Shown: in pieces, positions 20,605-32,157 of the stretch
How positions within the stretch are numbered: the first letter of the stretch is position 1
How the letters are laid out: each line of letters begins with the position of its first letter
NCBI GenBank assembly: GCA_025266875.1
Contig: JALLLT010000096.1
Coordinates: 1-46,205, forward strand
Reading direction: 5' to 3'
DNA length: 46,205 nt
Origin: Fennellomyces sp. T-0311
Taxonomy: Eukaryota; Mucoromycota; Mucoromycetes; Mucorales; Lichtheimiaceae
Notes under the pieces: model-generated
What the model was told of the DNA's origin: nothing
What the model saw: only the letters and a program-made list of their open reading frames with translations
The model's database searches: none
Translations under genes and position numbers: made by a program

Positions 20605-21799
20605 ATGTCCAACAACAACAACAACAACAACGAGTTGACGCACTTTGAGCGTATTCGCGCTCAAGAGAATGCTGAGGCAATGCAGTCTTTGATTGCAATG
20701 GTCCATAGTCTGCAGGACCAAAACAATCAGCTGCAGGACCAAGTCAATCAGCTGCAGGCACGGCTACTCGAGAATGAGCAGCAGATGCAACAGATGAGTG
20801 CTCTGCTTGCCGGCCAGCAGCTCGCGAGCCAGTCTGTTGTGGTGTCTGGGGCTGTGGCTACCACCATGCCCGCTGTACCTGCAGCTGTCGAATACAGCCA
20901 GGAAGAACGTCGCGCTGTTGAGGTAGAATGAATCGAGAAACTGAGATGAGCAAGTATTTATCATGTGCTTAGGATCTGGTGCATAAAAGAGTGAAGTCGT
21001 TGCAAAACGATTCAGTGGCACCGATGGAGTTCGACTTCACGGTAACTTATCGTGCCGAGGCCAATAAGGAGATGGCCAAGGCTGTAACGGACTATGTTCA
21101 CGCACAGCCAGGTGCCGTGAATGATAGCAAGTTCATTCGCAGCGCAGTGCAGACGTACTACAACACGCTGCGAAGAAAATACAACACGCCCAAGGCCAAG
21201 GCAAATGCAAAGATGCGCAGAAGTCGACGAACGAACCGGGTGACGGATGTTTGTATCTATTAAAATATAGGAATACCAAGTTCTAATGTATAAAATGATC
21301 TGTAGAAGCTGAAGGCGCGCATCACCGCGTATAACATGAACTCGACTATGCTGAAAGCAACTTTTCCTGGCGGAAAGAGATATCTGGAACGTGAGTGCAT
21401 GTCTTCAGAACTCAATGACATGGAAGGCAGCACGAAAGTCCTGCGTTATCGAGTACCTGCGTTTCGCACGGAAGGGGTAAGGATTTTTCTTAGGAAAGAG
21501 CTTTATTTTTCTGAAAATATGGCGTTGTTATGTAGGTGGCCCAGTACTTTGCCAAACTTGATGGCTACACCAATAAGGGCAAGAGACAACAGCGCCACTA
21601 TGGCCAAGATGTCGCGATGGAGGATGCCGGTGCTCAAGGGGAAGGTGTTGCATATGAGGCCGGCATCGCTCCCGACCGTGTAGGAACTGGCCGCGGAAGA
21701 AAGAGCGATGGCGAGTTCCAGCTGAGGGAGGAAGTAGACGAGGAGTGCAAAGTTATGAGTGCCGCTCTTATGGCTGATCAGCCTTCTTGGACACTTTAA
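20605..21799 (+). CDS. Unrecognised coiled-coil protein, 4 exons, 342 aa
   Basis: Exons 20605-20922, 20973-21248, 21306-21476 and 21536-21799 all join at phase 0 across 50-59 bp introns, and the frame is open throughout. The N-terminus has seven Asn codons (AAC run), then a regular coiled coil with repeated LQDQ(N/V)NQLQ heptads (about residues 15-70). The middle reads FIRSAVQTYYNTLRRKYNTP with a basic stretch (KMRRSRRTNR) that could bind DNA, then MLKATFPGGKRYLERE. The C-terminus is acidic. The stop lies 57 bp from the stop of the convergent TNP2 gene, so it may be that element's second, TNPA-like gene; this is an inference from position. A Tc1-like element ends 18 bp before the ATG and has probably replaced its promoter. 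Confidence 0.65.
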
Positions 21800-21856
21800 A
21801 AAAAATATTTATCTTATCCAGCAACAATTTTTTTGGTGGCCAACAACTTTTTATTT

Positions 21857-24800
21857 TTAAATGGTGATTCTTTTTGGCAGCAGGATGACAACCATCAAAG
21901 CCTTGTCAGCATCTATTTGCGGCCCATGCAGGACAACGGCAACTTGCGAGTGGATCCGATGGACCGGGACAATGCAGCTGGCAGCTTTGGGCATGTATTG
22001 TGTGTGCCATTCTTCAAGGGTGCCGCTGGTGAAGCGTTGGCAGGATGGCGGAACAGGTCGGTACCAACAAACAAAGGCGAGGTAATGGTGCGTTTGCTGT
22101 CGGCCCAAGACGATCGAAGCGCGAAAAAAGTACTGAACACGGCCAGTCCAAGCAACAGGATCATTACCTTGGAAGTATATGGCCTGGATGTGCGAGCCCC
22201 GTGGTGTTGATGCTGCTGCTGACCGGTATGTCTGGCCGAAGATCTCGATCGCTCGAAACTTTTCGACTGTTCGTTGAACAAAACGACGCGTGAGCAGACC
22301 CTGATTCTCGTCGAAAATCTCGTTCGTGTGGTAGGTGTCTTGAAAGAACTGAAGTAGCAGCTGGTAGTGATCTTCATTCAAACGTACTTCAACACCGTCA
22401 GCCATGGAAGCAAAGGTAGCTGGCGGCATTGGTTCCGATCCGGTGACGTTGATTCCAAGACTTGGATTGACAGAGAAGTCGAGAAATCTCTCGTAATTGA
22501 AGGTACTTGCATGCTGGCGCTCGGGTTGACGGAAGGATTGACCAGCAATCCATAGCAACATGCCGAATTCTTCAGTGCGATCTTGGAAACGGTCAGACCA
22601 GCCTTGCACAAAGTCCACAGCGCCAGTCTTCTCAATGAACCGCTTCATGAAGGTCACCTCGAAGGAATCCTTCTGGTTGGTCTCAGCATCCTTCAAGTAG
22701 CCGTTGTATCTCTCGAACATGAAGACCCAGAAACCGTAGACAGGACCCGCGTCTTGCAAGCAGTCGCGTAAGTGAAGGTGGAGGTGCATGTTAGGCGTCA
22801 CTGATAAATCACCATACAGTTCTGCACGCATGCGCACAAACGCGACAAGCTTTTGATGCGATTCATCGATTTCGGCATTTGTGATACGAGGTTTGATAAT
22901 CAACCGGCAAGTGTCGACGAAAAGCATCCAATGGTCATACAGGTTCTGGGCCAAAACATGGTGGAGCACGTAGGGAGAGTATATCAGCGTCCATACCCTC
23001 CAGTCATCAGTGGTCATGAAGCCAAACTTCCTCTGGATCTTGCGTTGCAGAGTGGGCAATTCGGGAGGCAAGATGATCTGGTCGGCGAGTATTTGCATGT
23101 CCCTAAGCACTGATTCTGTCAGAATGCCTTGGTTCTTCCAGATGGTAACCATTCGAGCAGGAGTGCCAAGAAACAGGTTGTGCATAGGATCGATAAGCAC
23201 GGCACGCGTGGCGTCAAAGTAGGAGAGGCGATGTAACTGCGACCAGCGCGTTCCATTCTCTCGCTCCAGTTGATAACGTGCAGGCTGGGTTGCTGCTGCT
23301 CGCCACATCTCGGCGAAACGGCGATTGTCGGCATTATGACGCAAGGTGTCCTCGGGGATGTCTACGCCGGCGTAGATCATGTTATGCGTTTTGGGATCGG
23401 TGATGAACTCTCGGTAGCACTTGTTGCAGGCGCGTGTGCTTGAATGGGCCGTAAAGCCACAGACCTTCCTGCTTGCCGGCATATCACACGCAACATTGAG
23501 CAAGGCCGCTCATACTTGAGTACTACGCATTTGGCGGGTCTGCATGGTGACGCCGGTATAGAGCTCACAAAGTTCATTGGTCAAGGGCTCAAGGTAGTTG
23601 TTCATTTCATAGGTGCTTGGCTCCTTTGGTCCGGGCATAACACCAACAAGGATGACGTTCTCTACCTTATAACGCTCCGCGCGAGGCAGGTTGTTCACCG
23701 TCAGGTAGATCGCGCCGCAAGAGTAACCACTGTCATAGGGTGCAAGCCAATCAACATTGAGCGTCAACATCAGGGATCGAGGGTCGTCGACAAATGTTGC
23801 GTTGTTTTCATCTTTGATTGAACGCCACATGGCCCCATGGTGAATGTCTGTTCTGGTAACGCCCAAGTACGGATGCTGCCGCCACTCCAAGATCTTTTGC
23901 TCGAAGCCGTCGCGCTTGAAGAGCTTCTGCAAGCTGTCAACCAGTGGATAGTACGCGAACTGCTTGACAGGTGTACCGGACGCACGAGGTGAGTTGTTGG
24001 ATGATCCCTTGAATAGCCTTGTTGCACACACGTCGCCATTCAGATGCATGGTCGAGCAGGTTGCAGGCGCAGTGGCAGATTCGAAGATTGCATGACATGT
24101 GGGACAAGCAACATACAGCACGATCGGGTCGGTCAACTCGTTGAATCCGATACGGCGACGGATCGTGCGCATAGTACTTGGTATGTCGAATGCTGGGACT
24201 GGTACAGTGGCAAATAGCATCACAACAAAGCTGATCAGGGTGGCGGCGGTGCGTTCCGAGGTGTAGTGCAGTTGGAAGAGGACAAGAAACATGAGCGCAA
24301 AAAGTATTGGCTGTGGAATAAGAACGTTTGAGCGAGGACTTGGCTCAGGTACATCTAAAGCATCTTTGTTAGTTTACTATTGCTCAAAGTATGTAGTGTG
24401 CGCTCTCAACAAACCTTCGTTATCACCAATCAAGGCGGTCAGCTCATTTACCATCTCCATTGCGGGATCATTCTCGGACTCCTGATCTTCCGTTGGCTGT
24501 TCATGGAATAGTTCTTGCGGCAACGGTGGCTGGTTCGGCACAGTGGGTGCGCCTGGCAGTTCGTGTGGCAATGGTGCTATATACAATTTTTATCAGCAAG
24601 CTAGTTTTTAATATGTTTGGAGACATACCATCAGCACTGCGTTCGCCGTCCACAACCATCGGATCATCGGTTTGATGGTCGCCAGCTTCAACATCATGAG
24701 CAACGTCGTTTTGAACTGCAGTAGCGGCATCCATCGAAGCAGCACGTTGGGCTATTAATTAACTGTCAGTTGGACACATGAAAATGGTACAACGGTGGAC

Positions 24801-24941
24801 TTTACCAATGATTGCGGCCAATCAGTCAGCTCTGGCGCGCTCACGATGTGCCTGATAGACTGCATCTCGCACAAGGGCGCCACGAGGGTTGGATTGGGTG
24901 CAGTATGTGCACATGCACAAGTACAATTGCTGGGATGACAT
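21857..24941 (-). pseudogene. TNP2-type CACTA/EnSpm transposase, 4 exons, two TGA stops
   Basis: Exons 24941-24806, 24751-24629, 24576-24415 and 24354-21857 all join at phase 1, about 970 codons. Exon 1 has a zinc-knuckle-like CMCTYCTQ; exons 2-3 are acidic and Pro-rich. Exon 4 carries VACPTCHAIFE and the TNP2 core: Asp in LTLNVDWLAPYDSGYSCGA, the LPRAERYKVENVILVG block, CGFTAHSSTRACNKCYREF, Asp in VLIDPMHNLFLGTPARM, and Glu in FMFERYNGYLK. In-frame TGA codons at 24824-24822 (RARAD*LAAII) and 23512-23510 (RSTQV*AALLNVACDMPA) are the only breaks, and Arg would fit at both. It is the best-preserved TNP2 gene in the window and the reference for the relic at 1-2930. I did not find its terminal repeats. 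Confidence 0.9.
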
Positions 24942-25557
24942 TGAGGTAACAGGTAAGGATGGGTCTGAAGAGTATGAATGAAGTGCCTTTAATGATGCTT
25001 CTTGGATGCGTTTATATATCTTCTTGGCCTTTCAGTATGATGTGATCTACCGAAATAAACGTTCTTTGAACAGGTAATCACTTCCTTGGCAGCGTATTTT
25101 CTTGTTATTTCAAACTATCACGTCTCTTGGCAATCCAAATGGATCACACGTTGACAGGCCATGACACGATCCAGTATCACGTTTTCGAAATTCCTTTCAA
25201 CTTCCTATATTGATTCTGTGTCTGCAGAAGTATGCTGATAAAAATAGCATCTAGCATAATTCTATTCCCTGGCATTGAAAGGTCATTGCCATGTGCAACG
25301 TTGCAAGGCTGCTTTTGAAAGAAGAACGCTACGAATGCTCGGTCATCATGTCCTCATCATGAAGGAATCAGTGACATTACGAATACTTTTTTCACTGCTG
25401 TTGCTAAAATTCCCTTTTTAGCGTTCTATACGGAGTTTGAAAGGAACGCTATAGGGTACATCGATGACGGAGCTGAGTCTGTCTGTACGCACAATTCGGT
25501 GTTTGAATAAAAAGTTAAGCTGTTGCTCTGGAACCGTGTTTCTCAGTTAATATCACC
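24942..25557. other. Spacer upstream of the Helentron gene
   Basis: No supported gene. It presumably contains the promoter and 5' end of the TNP2 element and of the Helentron, but I could not define either boundary. Confidence 0.5.
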
Positions 25558-28500
25558 ATGGCAAGGCCGCGATTAACTGAAGAGGAGCGTCTAATACGAA
25601 ATGCTCAACGTCGTGAGCAAGAGGCTGAACGTTTGAGACGATTACGTCAAGATCCTGAGTACCGTGCTATAGAACGTACCCGAGATGCTGAACGACACAG
25701 ACATCGACGAGAGAATGCCGAGTACCGTGAGCACGAGCGTCAGAGAGATGCTCAGGCACATCGAGAAAGACGTGCAGAAACTGCAAGAGATCAGCCCCAT
25801 CCAGTAATGAAAAAGAATCAGTTAATTTCGTAGATCTGGCTTTAATCGGTTTTCATTAGGACCAAAATACTGAAGCTGATCTGAATGTCAATGAACCTCT
25901 CGAGAATACTGGAGAGGTAAGAGTTGTGCTTTCCATTCACAAACTATTATCTCAATTGTGCTACAGCAGGAGCAAGCCCCTGTTCGAAATCGTTGGGCAT
26001 CTTTGGCTGAGAGATTTCGCACTACTGTGAAAGAAGGCCCCACACACGTTTGCTGCTGCTGTGGTGGCCTATGGTTCAGGTCTTCAGTCAGAACTGTCAA
26101 TCGTCAAACACTGCTGGCAAATCATACGCCTGAGATTTTAGTGAATCTGATCTTTCATGTGAATTCTGCAGCTGCAAGTGATACACTATGCCATACTTGC
26201 TATTCGTATTTGAGCAGACGCGAGACTCCCAAGTTATGCCTAGATAATGGCTTGGAGTTTCCAGAAATTCCCCCAGTTCTTTCTCAGCTTACCAGATTAG
26301 AGGAACGTCTAGTTGCTGCTCGACACGTCTTTCAATCCATCTGGGCAGTGATGGGACCAACGGGACAATATCGGCAGCGAGGTGCGGTGGTCAATGTACC
26401 AGTTACGGTAAACACGTCAGTTTCGCAGCTTCCCCGGGCAATGGATGATTCTCAAGTGGTTCATGTTCAACTGGCACGACGACTTATATATCGCAGCAAT
26501 TACATCGATGGAAACGTCTCGCCGAGAAAAGTTGCAGATGCTGCAATATATCTTACGCAGCAAGCACCATTGTATCGATCTTTAAACATCATGATGTCCA
26601 ACGATTGGCTAGCTCAACATCTGCCAACAGCTCCAGTTGAGGAAGGAAACCAGCCACTGATGGAAGATCAAAGTTATGAGGAAATGGAACCTACAATGGA
26701 AGTTGAAAATGCTGGAAATGACGAAGATTACTTCGACATTGACTGGTCTGACGATCATTTCAGTATTGAATGGTCTGACAATGGTTCGATTACTGAGGAT
26801 ACTGAACCAATCAATCCGGGTGGGCAAGAAACCCTTCTCGTTGGGGATGAAGGACTGCGGATGGCCCCAGCAGAGGGTCATACACCTTTGTCGCTCATTA
26901 TGGATGACAATGCTGAGTACCTTGCTTTCCCTAAAGTATTCGCTGGGACAAAGATGACACCAACATACAATGGCAGAAAGATATCATATACAGACGTAGT
27001 TAAGTCAATGGTGCGTCGCTATGATCGTCGAGTTGTGGAACGTAACGACCTTTTGCTACTCATGTATCGAAAGCGCCAACTGCTTCAGCTATCAACAAAC
27101 TGCAATGTCATACTTCGAAAACGTACTTCTAGACATGGAAATTTCACAGCACGAGACGTAAGGGATTTTGGAGCAGTAGACAGCATGATATCCAGAAATG
27201 AAGGATACAAAGTCTTTTCGGGTATACGTTCATCAGCGGAATATTGGAAAAAAGAAAAAACAAAGGTGCTTGCACTCGTGCGTCAATATGGTGTCCCAAC
27301 ACTGTTTGTCACCCTCTCAGCTGCAGAAACGAAATGGCGCGAGTTAATCAAAATACTCAAAGCCGTCGTGGATAACGAAGAAGTTACGGAGGAACAAGCC
27401 GAAGCACTGGAGTACAACGAGAAGGCCAGGCTTATCCAAGCAGATCCAGTAACGTGTGCCAGATATTTCGACAAACGTTTCAGAGAATTGCAGAAAACAT
27501 GGATCGCAGAAGATGGGCCGTTTGGTCATCACAGAGTAGCACATCAGTACCACCGAATCGAATTTCAGCACCGAGGATCTCCCCATGCCCATATGCTCAT
27601 CTGGTTGGAAAACGCCCCTCTATACCAAGCAACCGATCCTCAAAGTGAAACCACCGTCTGCCAGTTCATTGATTCAATAATCCGATGTGACTCCACACCA
27701 AGTTCTGAGGATGACGACCTCCCCACATTACTTCGACGTCAACAACACCACCACACCCGCACCTGCTTCAAAGCCACACGTCCCAACAAATGTCGCTTTG
27801 GTATCCCATTCTTCCCGATGGACCGCACTCGCATATTGACCCCATTGCCCGAGAATACGGATTTTAATGCCAATCGTCTAAGGGAGTTAAAAGCGATTCA
27901 TGACAGAGTGCGCGCATATCTGGAATCCGATCAAGGTAATTCCCAGCCGACATTCGAGCAATTTTTGACTGCAATCTCGTTGCCATTGGATGAATATATC
28001 CTTTGTATCCGCCGAACCTTGAAGAAAGAGAAGATTTTTTTGCGAAGAACACCTTCCGACATTTTCCGTAATCCGTACTCTGAAAAAATATTCCGTCTCC
28101 ACCAAGCGAACATGGATATCCAATTCGTTCTAGATCCATATGCGTGCTGCACCTATATCGTTGATTACATTAACAAAGCAGACCGTGGACTCAGCGAGAT
28201 GCTCAATAGAGTAGTTGAAGAACACCGCGCCAACAATCAGTCAATCAAGCAGATGATCCGTGCAATGCAAAACACGTTCTACAACAATAGCGAAGTATCA
28301 GCGCAAGAAGCAGCATACGACATTCTGCGTATTCCGATGGCTGTGTCTACCTCGAAAGTCGTTTTCATTCCAACTGCACTGCCAGAAAATCGTCGTCATA
28401 TGCTCAAATCACAGGATGAACTTCGTCAATTAGATGCTGATTCCACTGACTGCTTTGTCCCTGGCCTTATAGAGCACTACTGCAATCGCCCTGATGAGCT

Positions 28501-31285
28501 TGAGGGTTTAAACCTTGCCCAGTTTGCCTCTCGCTACGAATACTCGAAACGCCATCCTAGGCGCCGAGCCAGAAATCAATCGGAAGAAGAACAAAATGAA
28601 GATGATGGATCTGACAATGAAGACGATGCCACACCTACTCTCTCAGTGATTCTACAGCTTCGTAACAACTCCGGCTTTATTCGACTTCGGACCAAGGGAA
28701 AAGTTATACGCTACTACAAATACCGCCTAGACACAGATGCAGAAAGCTACTACCGCTCAATGCTAATGCTCTTCCGACCTTGGAGAGATGAGGAAGACGA
28801 GCTCATTGATATTGACCATGCAGCGGTCTTCATGGAACATCGAGAAGATTTACTCAGAAATCATCGAGAGTTTAACTTCTTTGACGACGTGGCACTCGAT
28901 GAAATTATGACCGAAGCTGAGCGTACCGCAGGAGACCGAATTGGTGATCAAGAAGACGATCCCAATGCACCCCGCGAAATCAATGAATTTCGTAACTTCG
29001 TCCTGAACGATCCGGATAATGTCGTCGATGTTATGCACGAGATGGGTGAATATGAGCGACAGCCATATATCGAACGAATTACCACTCCTGGGCGCCTCAA
29101 CGACAACGACTACCACTCGTTAGTGGCGCGTTTAAACGAAAGGCAACGAGACTATCTCTTCAACGTTCTTGCACATATCCGTTCTTCCGATCAACCGGAG
29201 CCACTGTATCATTTTGTTACAGGGGGAGCGGGTACTGGAAAAAGTTTGCTCATATCAGCCTTATATCAAAGTTTAATTCGTATTTTCGATACCCGGAGAG
29301 ACCGAGATCTGGACAGACCGTCTGTTGTCCTTACAGCGTTCACAGGAAAAGCCGCATTCAACATATCGGGACAGACAGCTCACTCACTATTCCACCTCCC
29401 CGTCAACCAGCGAGACCTAAATGAACTCTCGCCGGATGTTTCGAACTCAATGTCAGTATCTCTTTTCGAAGTACAGTACATCATTATCGACGAAATCAGT
29501 ATGCTGTGTGAAAGGACATTGCGTTGGATCGACCAGCGCCTTCAACATATATTTCACACCAATCGAATGTTTGGGGGTAAAAGTGTCATTGCAGTCGGTG
29601 ATCTTTATCAGCTTCCACCCGTTTTTGGCAGTCCAGTGTACACAATTGATACCAGTAACCCACTGGAGAGCATGTTAGGCATTCCACGGTGGCGAAGCTT
29701 TACAATGTTCAAACTAACAGAAATTATGCGCCAACAAGATGATCTTATCTTCGCACGAGCTCTGAACAACATGGCTGTTGGCCGTATGACAGAAGAAGAC
29801 GTGGCCTTAATCAACACAAGATGCAGTAACGAGCTCCCAGCAGAGGTATCAAATCATGATCCTGTCCATCTCTACTTCCGGAATCAAGATGTCGATAGCT
29901 ATAATATTCAGATTTTGGAATCTCTACCTGGCGAAGAAACTATATCTGAGGCGCACGATTCTGTTTCTGGTCAAGGCCCACGTGAAAGACGCCAAGCACT
30001 CCTTACACAAGCGCAAGCCATTCGACGAGTAGATGCAATGGGGTTGGATTACACTATTCGCTTGAAAATTGGAGCTCGATATATGGTTACTAGCAATGTG
30101 AATACTGCGGACGGGATTGTCAACGGGGTTACGGGCAGACTTCGGCGCATCGATAATGGAACCCATCGTGATGGTAGTGGACGAACGAAACCCCTACGAG
30201 TCTGGATTGAGTTAGATGATGAACGATGCGGTGCTGATGCTCGGAGGACATTGCGACGCTATATGGCAGACAATCAATTGCCACAGACATGGACACCGAT
30301 TGAACCGACAACCTTCGTTATCAAACGATCCCAAAGGGGTAGAGGTAATTTACAAGTTTCAAGGACCCAGTTTCCTATCGTCTTGGCCGAAGCAATTACG
30401 ATTCATAAGTCACAAGGAGATACATACGATAACGTTGTCGTTTCCTTGCGTACACGTCTCTCGCGCGCACTTTTATATGTCGCATGTTCTCGAGCAAAGA
30501 CACTTTCCGGTTTATACTTAGTCGGTGGTACATTCAACCCTCCTAACCCATTAGCCGATGGTGACCCCATCAATGTGGAAATGCAGAGACTCGAGCAAAG
30601 CCAACTGATCCCAAGATTCGCCTTCCTGCATAATACAAATAACAACGTCGAAAAACAAATTATCATCCACAACATTCAAAGCTTGCGCGCTCATGTTGAC
30701 CAAGTAGCCCAGGACCCGGTGTATCTTACCTCATCAGTTTTGCTATTTAACGAAACGCATACAGCTGTTCATGATCGAATTGATATTCCTGGCTTTACTT
30801 TGTGCGCTGCTGCTGACCAAGCCCGTCGTCATAGTCCTAAAGGCTCGCGCATATATGTGAATGATAGTCTCTATGATCGTGGAACACATCTTTACAGCAA
30901 CATTATGTCATTCGCTCAAACCAAAAGTATCAGTATAGCTGCAATCTCACTGGACGATACGACCTTGTGCTCAGTTTACGCTTCTCCTGGTACTACACCA
31001 CAACAAATCATCGATGTATTGTCACCTGTTTTGGATCTTGCCGACACAAAAATTATCGTTGCCGGAGATTTCAACATCGACTTTCACACGGATAACGACA
31101 GGCGACAACGCTTTCTGCAAATGCTTTCCGAACTTGGACTCAGACTTGCTTTCGATAACACCCAGCCTACAACAATCAGTGGTACCAGCATTGATAGTAT
31201 TTTTACTTCTTTCCCTACCATTAGTAGTGGTCTATACTATTCGGTCACAAGCTATCATCTACCTTTGTGGTTGCGTTACGAATAA
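25558..31285 (+). CDS. Helentron Rep-helicase-endonuclease protein (1873 aa, 3 exons)
   Basis: Exons 25558-25803, 25860-25916 and 25967-31285 join at phase 0. Residues 1-82 are a basic repeat region (RLRRLRQDPEYRAIERTRDA and similar). A Cys-rich HVCCCCGGLW...LCHTCYSYL domain follows. Next is the Helitron-like N domain with the HUH relaxase motif RGSPHAHMLIW (about 636) and two tyrosines in TYIVDYINKADRG (about 830). The PIF1-like helicase has GGAGTGKS (about 1185), IIIDEISML (about 1275), AVGDLYQLPPV and ITIHKSQGDTYDN (about 1580). The last about 210 residues resemble an endonuclease/exonuclease/phosphatase domain (FNETHT, VAGDFNID, TSIDSIF), the hallmark of Helentrons. The terminal SDH motif reads SYH and the protein stops shortly after, so the nuclease may be impaired. 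The frame is otherwise intact. Rolling-circle transposition would be its role. Confidence 0.93.
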
Positions 31286-31319
31286 AATGATCGGTATGAG
31301 CTGTTATTTGCTTAGTAGT

Positions 31320-31585
31320 ATACGAGCCGGCTCACCGTTGAATGACGCGAAGCGTAGCGAAGGGGCTCATTCAGTTGAGCGTAGCGAGACAGGTGACGTG
31401 CGTTATGCATAAAGTAACATAGAGTTTAATAGAGTAGCTGTAGGATTAGTAGAATAGCTATAGGGCTTGTAAAATAGCTATAAGGTTTAGGGAGACACAC
31501 TCGCGAAGCGAGTGCTAGGGTTTAGTCGGAGTATAGAACGCGCAGCGTCGCTAAGATTTAGGGTCTTAGCGGTTTAGGGTTTTAT
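31320..31585. repeat. Helentron 3' region: palindromes, 3 x 20-bp minisatellite, hairpin
   Basis: Starting 35 bp after the stop codon there is GAGCCGGCTC (31324-31333) and then a GAAGCGTAGCGAAGGGGCTC module. Three near-perfect 20-bp tandem units (AGAATAGCTATAGGGCTTGT type) follow at 31431-31450, 31451-31470 and 31471-31490. A 7-bp stem hairpin CACTCGC-GAA-GCGAGTG lies at 31498-31514, directly followed by CTAG. Scattered TTTAGGG motifs lie at 31485-31580. Short tandem repeats and a terminal hairpin are typical of Helentron/Helitron 3' ends. The exact terminus is not fixed by any target-site evidence here. Confidence 0.65.
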
Positions 31586-32157
31586 TTTGAATGTTTATCA
31601 GCCCACTGCTTTTACGGTTCACCACTCAGCTAACTTCAACAAAAAAATAAACTATCGTGAGAATTCCCTTACAGCTTGCTTCACTTTTGCCAAGCACCGC
31701 TATGGTTTTACAAGAGAAGTTACTTTTACGCATTGCCTAAATCAGGGTTTCTTGTGTTGTCCATTGACGAATTACACCGGAAATACCTTTCCCGCCTTGT
31801 ATGTGCTCACAAACGATGTCCAAAATACCGGAAATACATCTTAAAAGCTATTTTGTCTTAAATGGCCTTTCATGGCCATTCATGGCCTTTAATGGTTTCA
31901 GAGGTTGATTTGGCTACCCCCTTGCTTGGAAAGCCCTTCATGGCCATGCAAGATTACCAGGAAGAATTTTATGGCTATCCACGTCACAAGTTATTTCTTT
32001 CTAGACCATTAATGGCCATTGAAGGCCTTTTGCATTTTTTAAACTGCAGTGCTGTTTTGCTTGAAGGGTCATCTTTTCGTTGGGCTTATATGAGCAATTT
32101 ATTCACTAAAAAGACATACTACATTAAGATAAGCAATAAACATGAATTGAACAGCAG
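31586..32157. other. Spacer with clustered ATGGCC/GGCCAT motifs
   Basis: No supported gene. Between 31861 and 32030 the string ATGGCC (often as CATGGCC or AATGGCC(A/T)TT) recurs about six times, giving short imperfect palindromes such as TTAATGGCCATTGAAGG. The 31862-32260 ORF through it shows no domain. Confidence 0.4.

Noticed and set aside
31480..31585. Interstitial or true telomere
   Set aside because: The TTTAGGG motifs are dispersed, not in tandem, and unrelated sequence continues on both sides.
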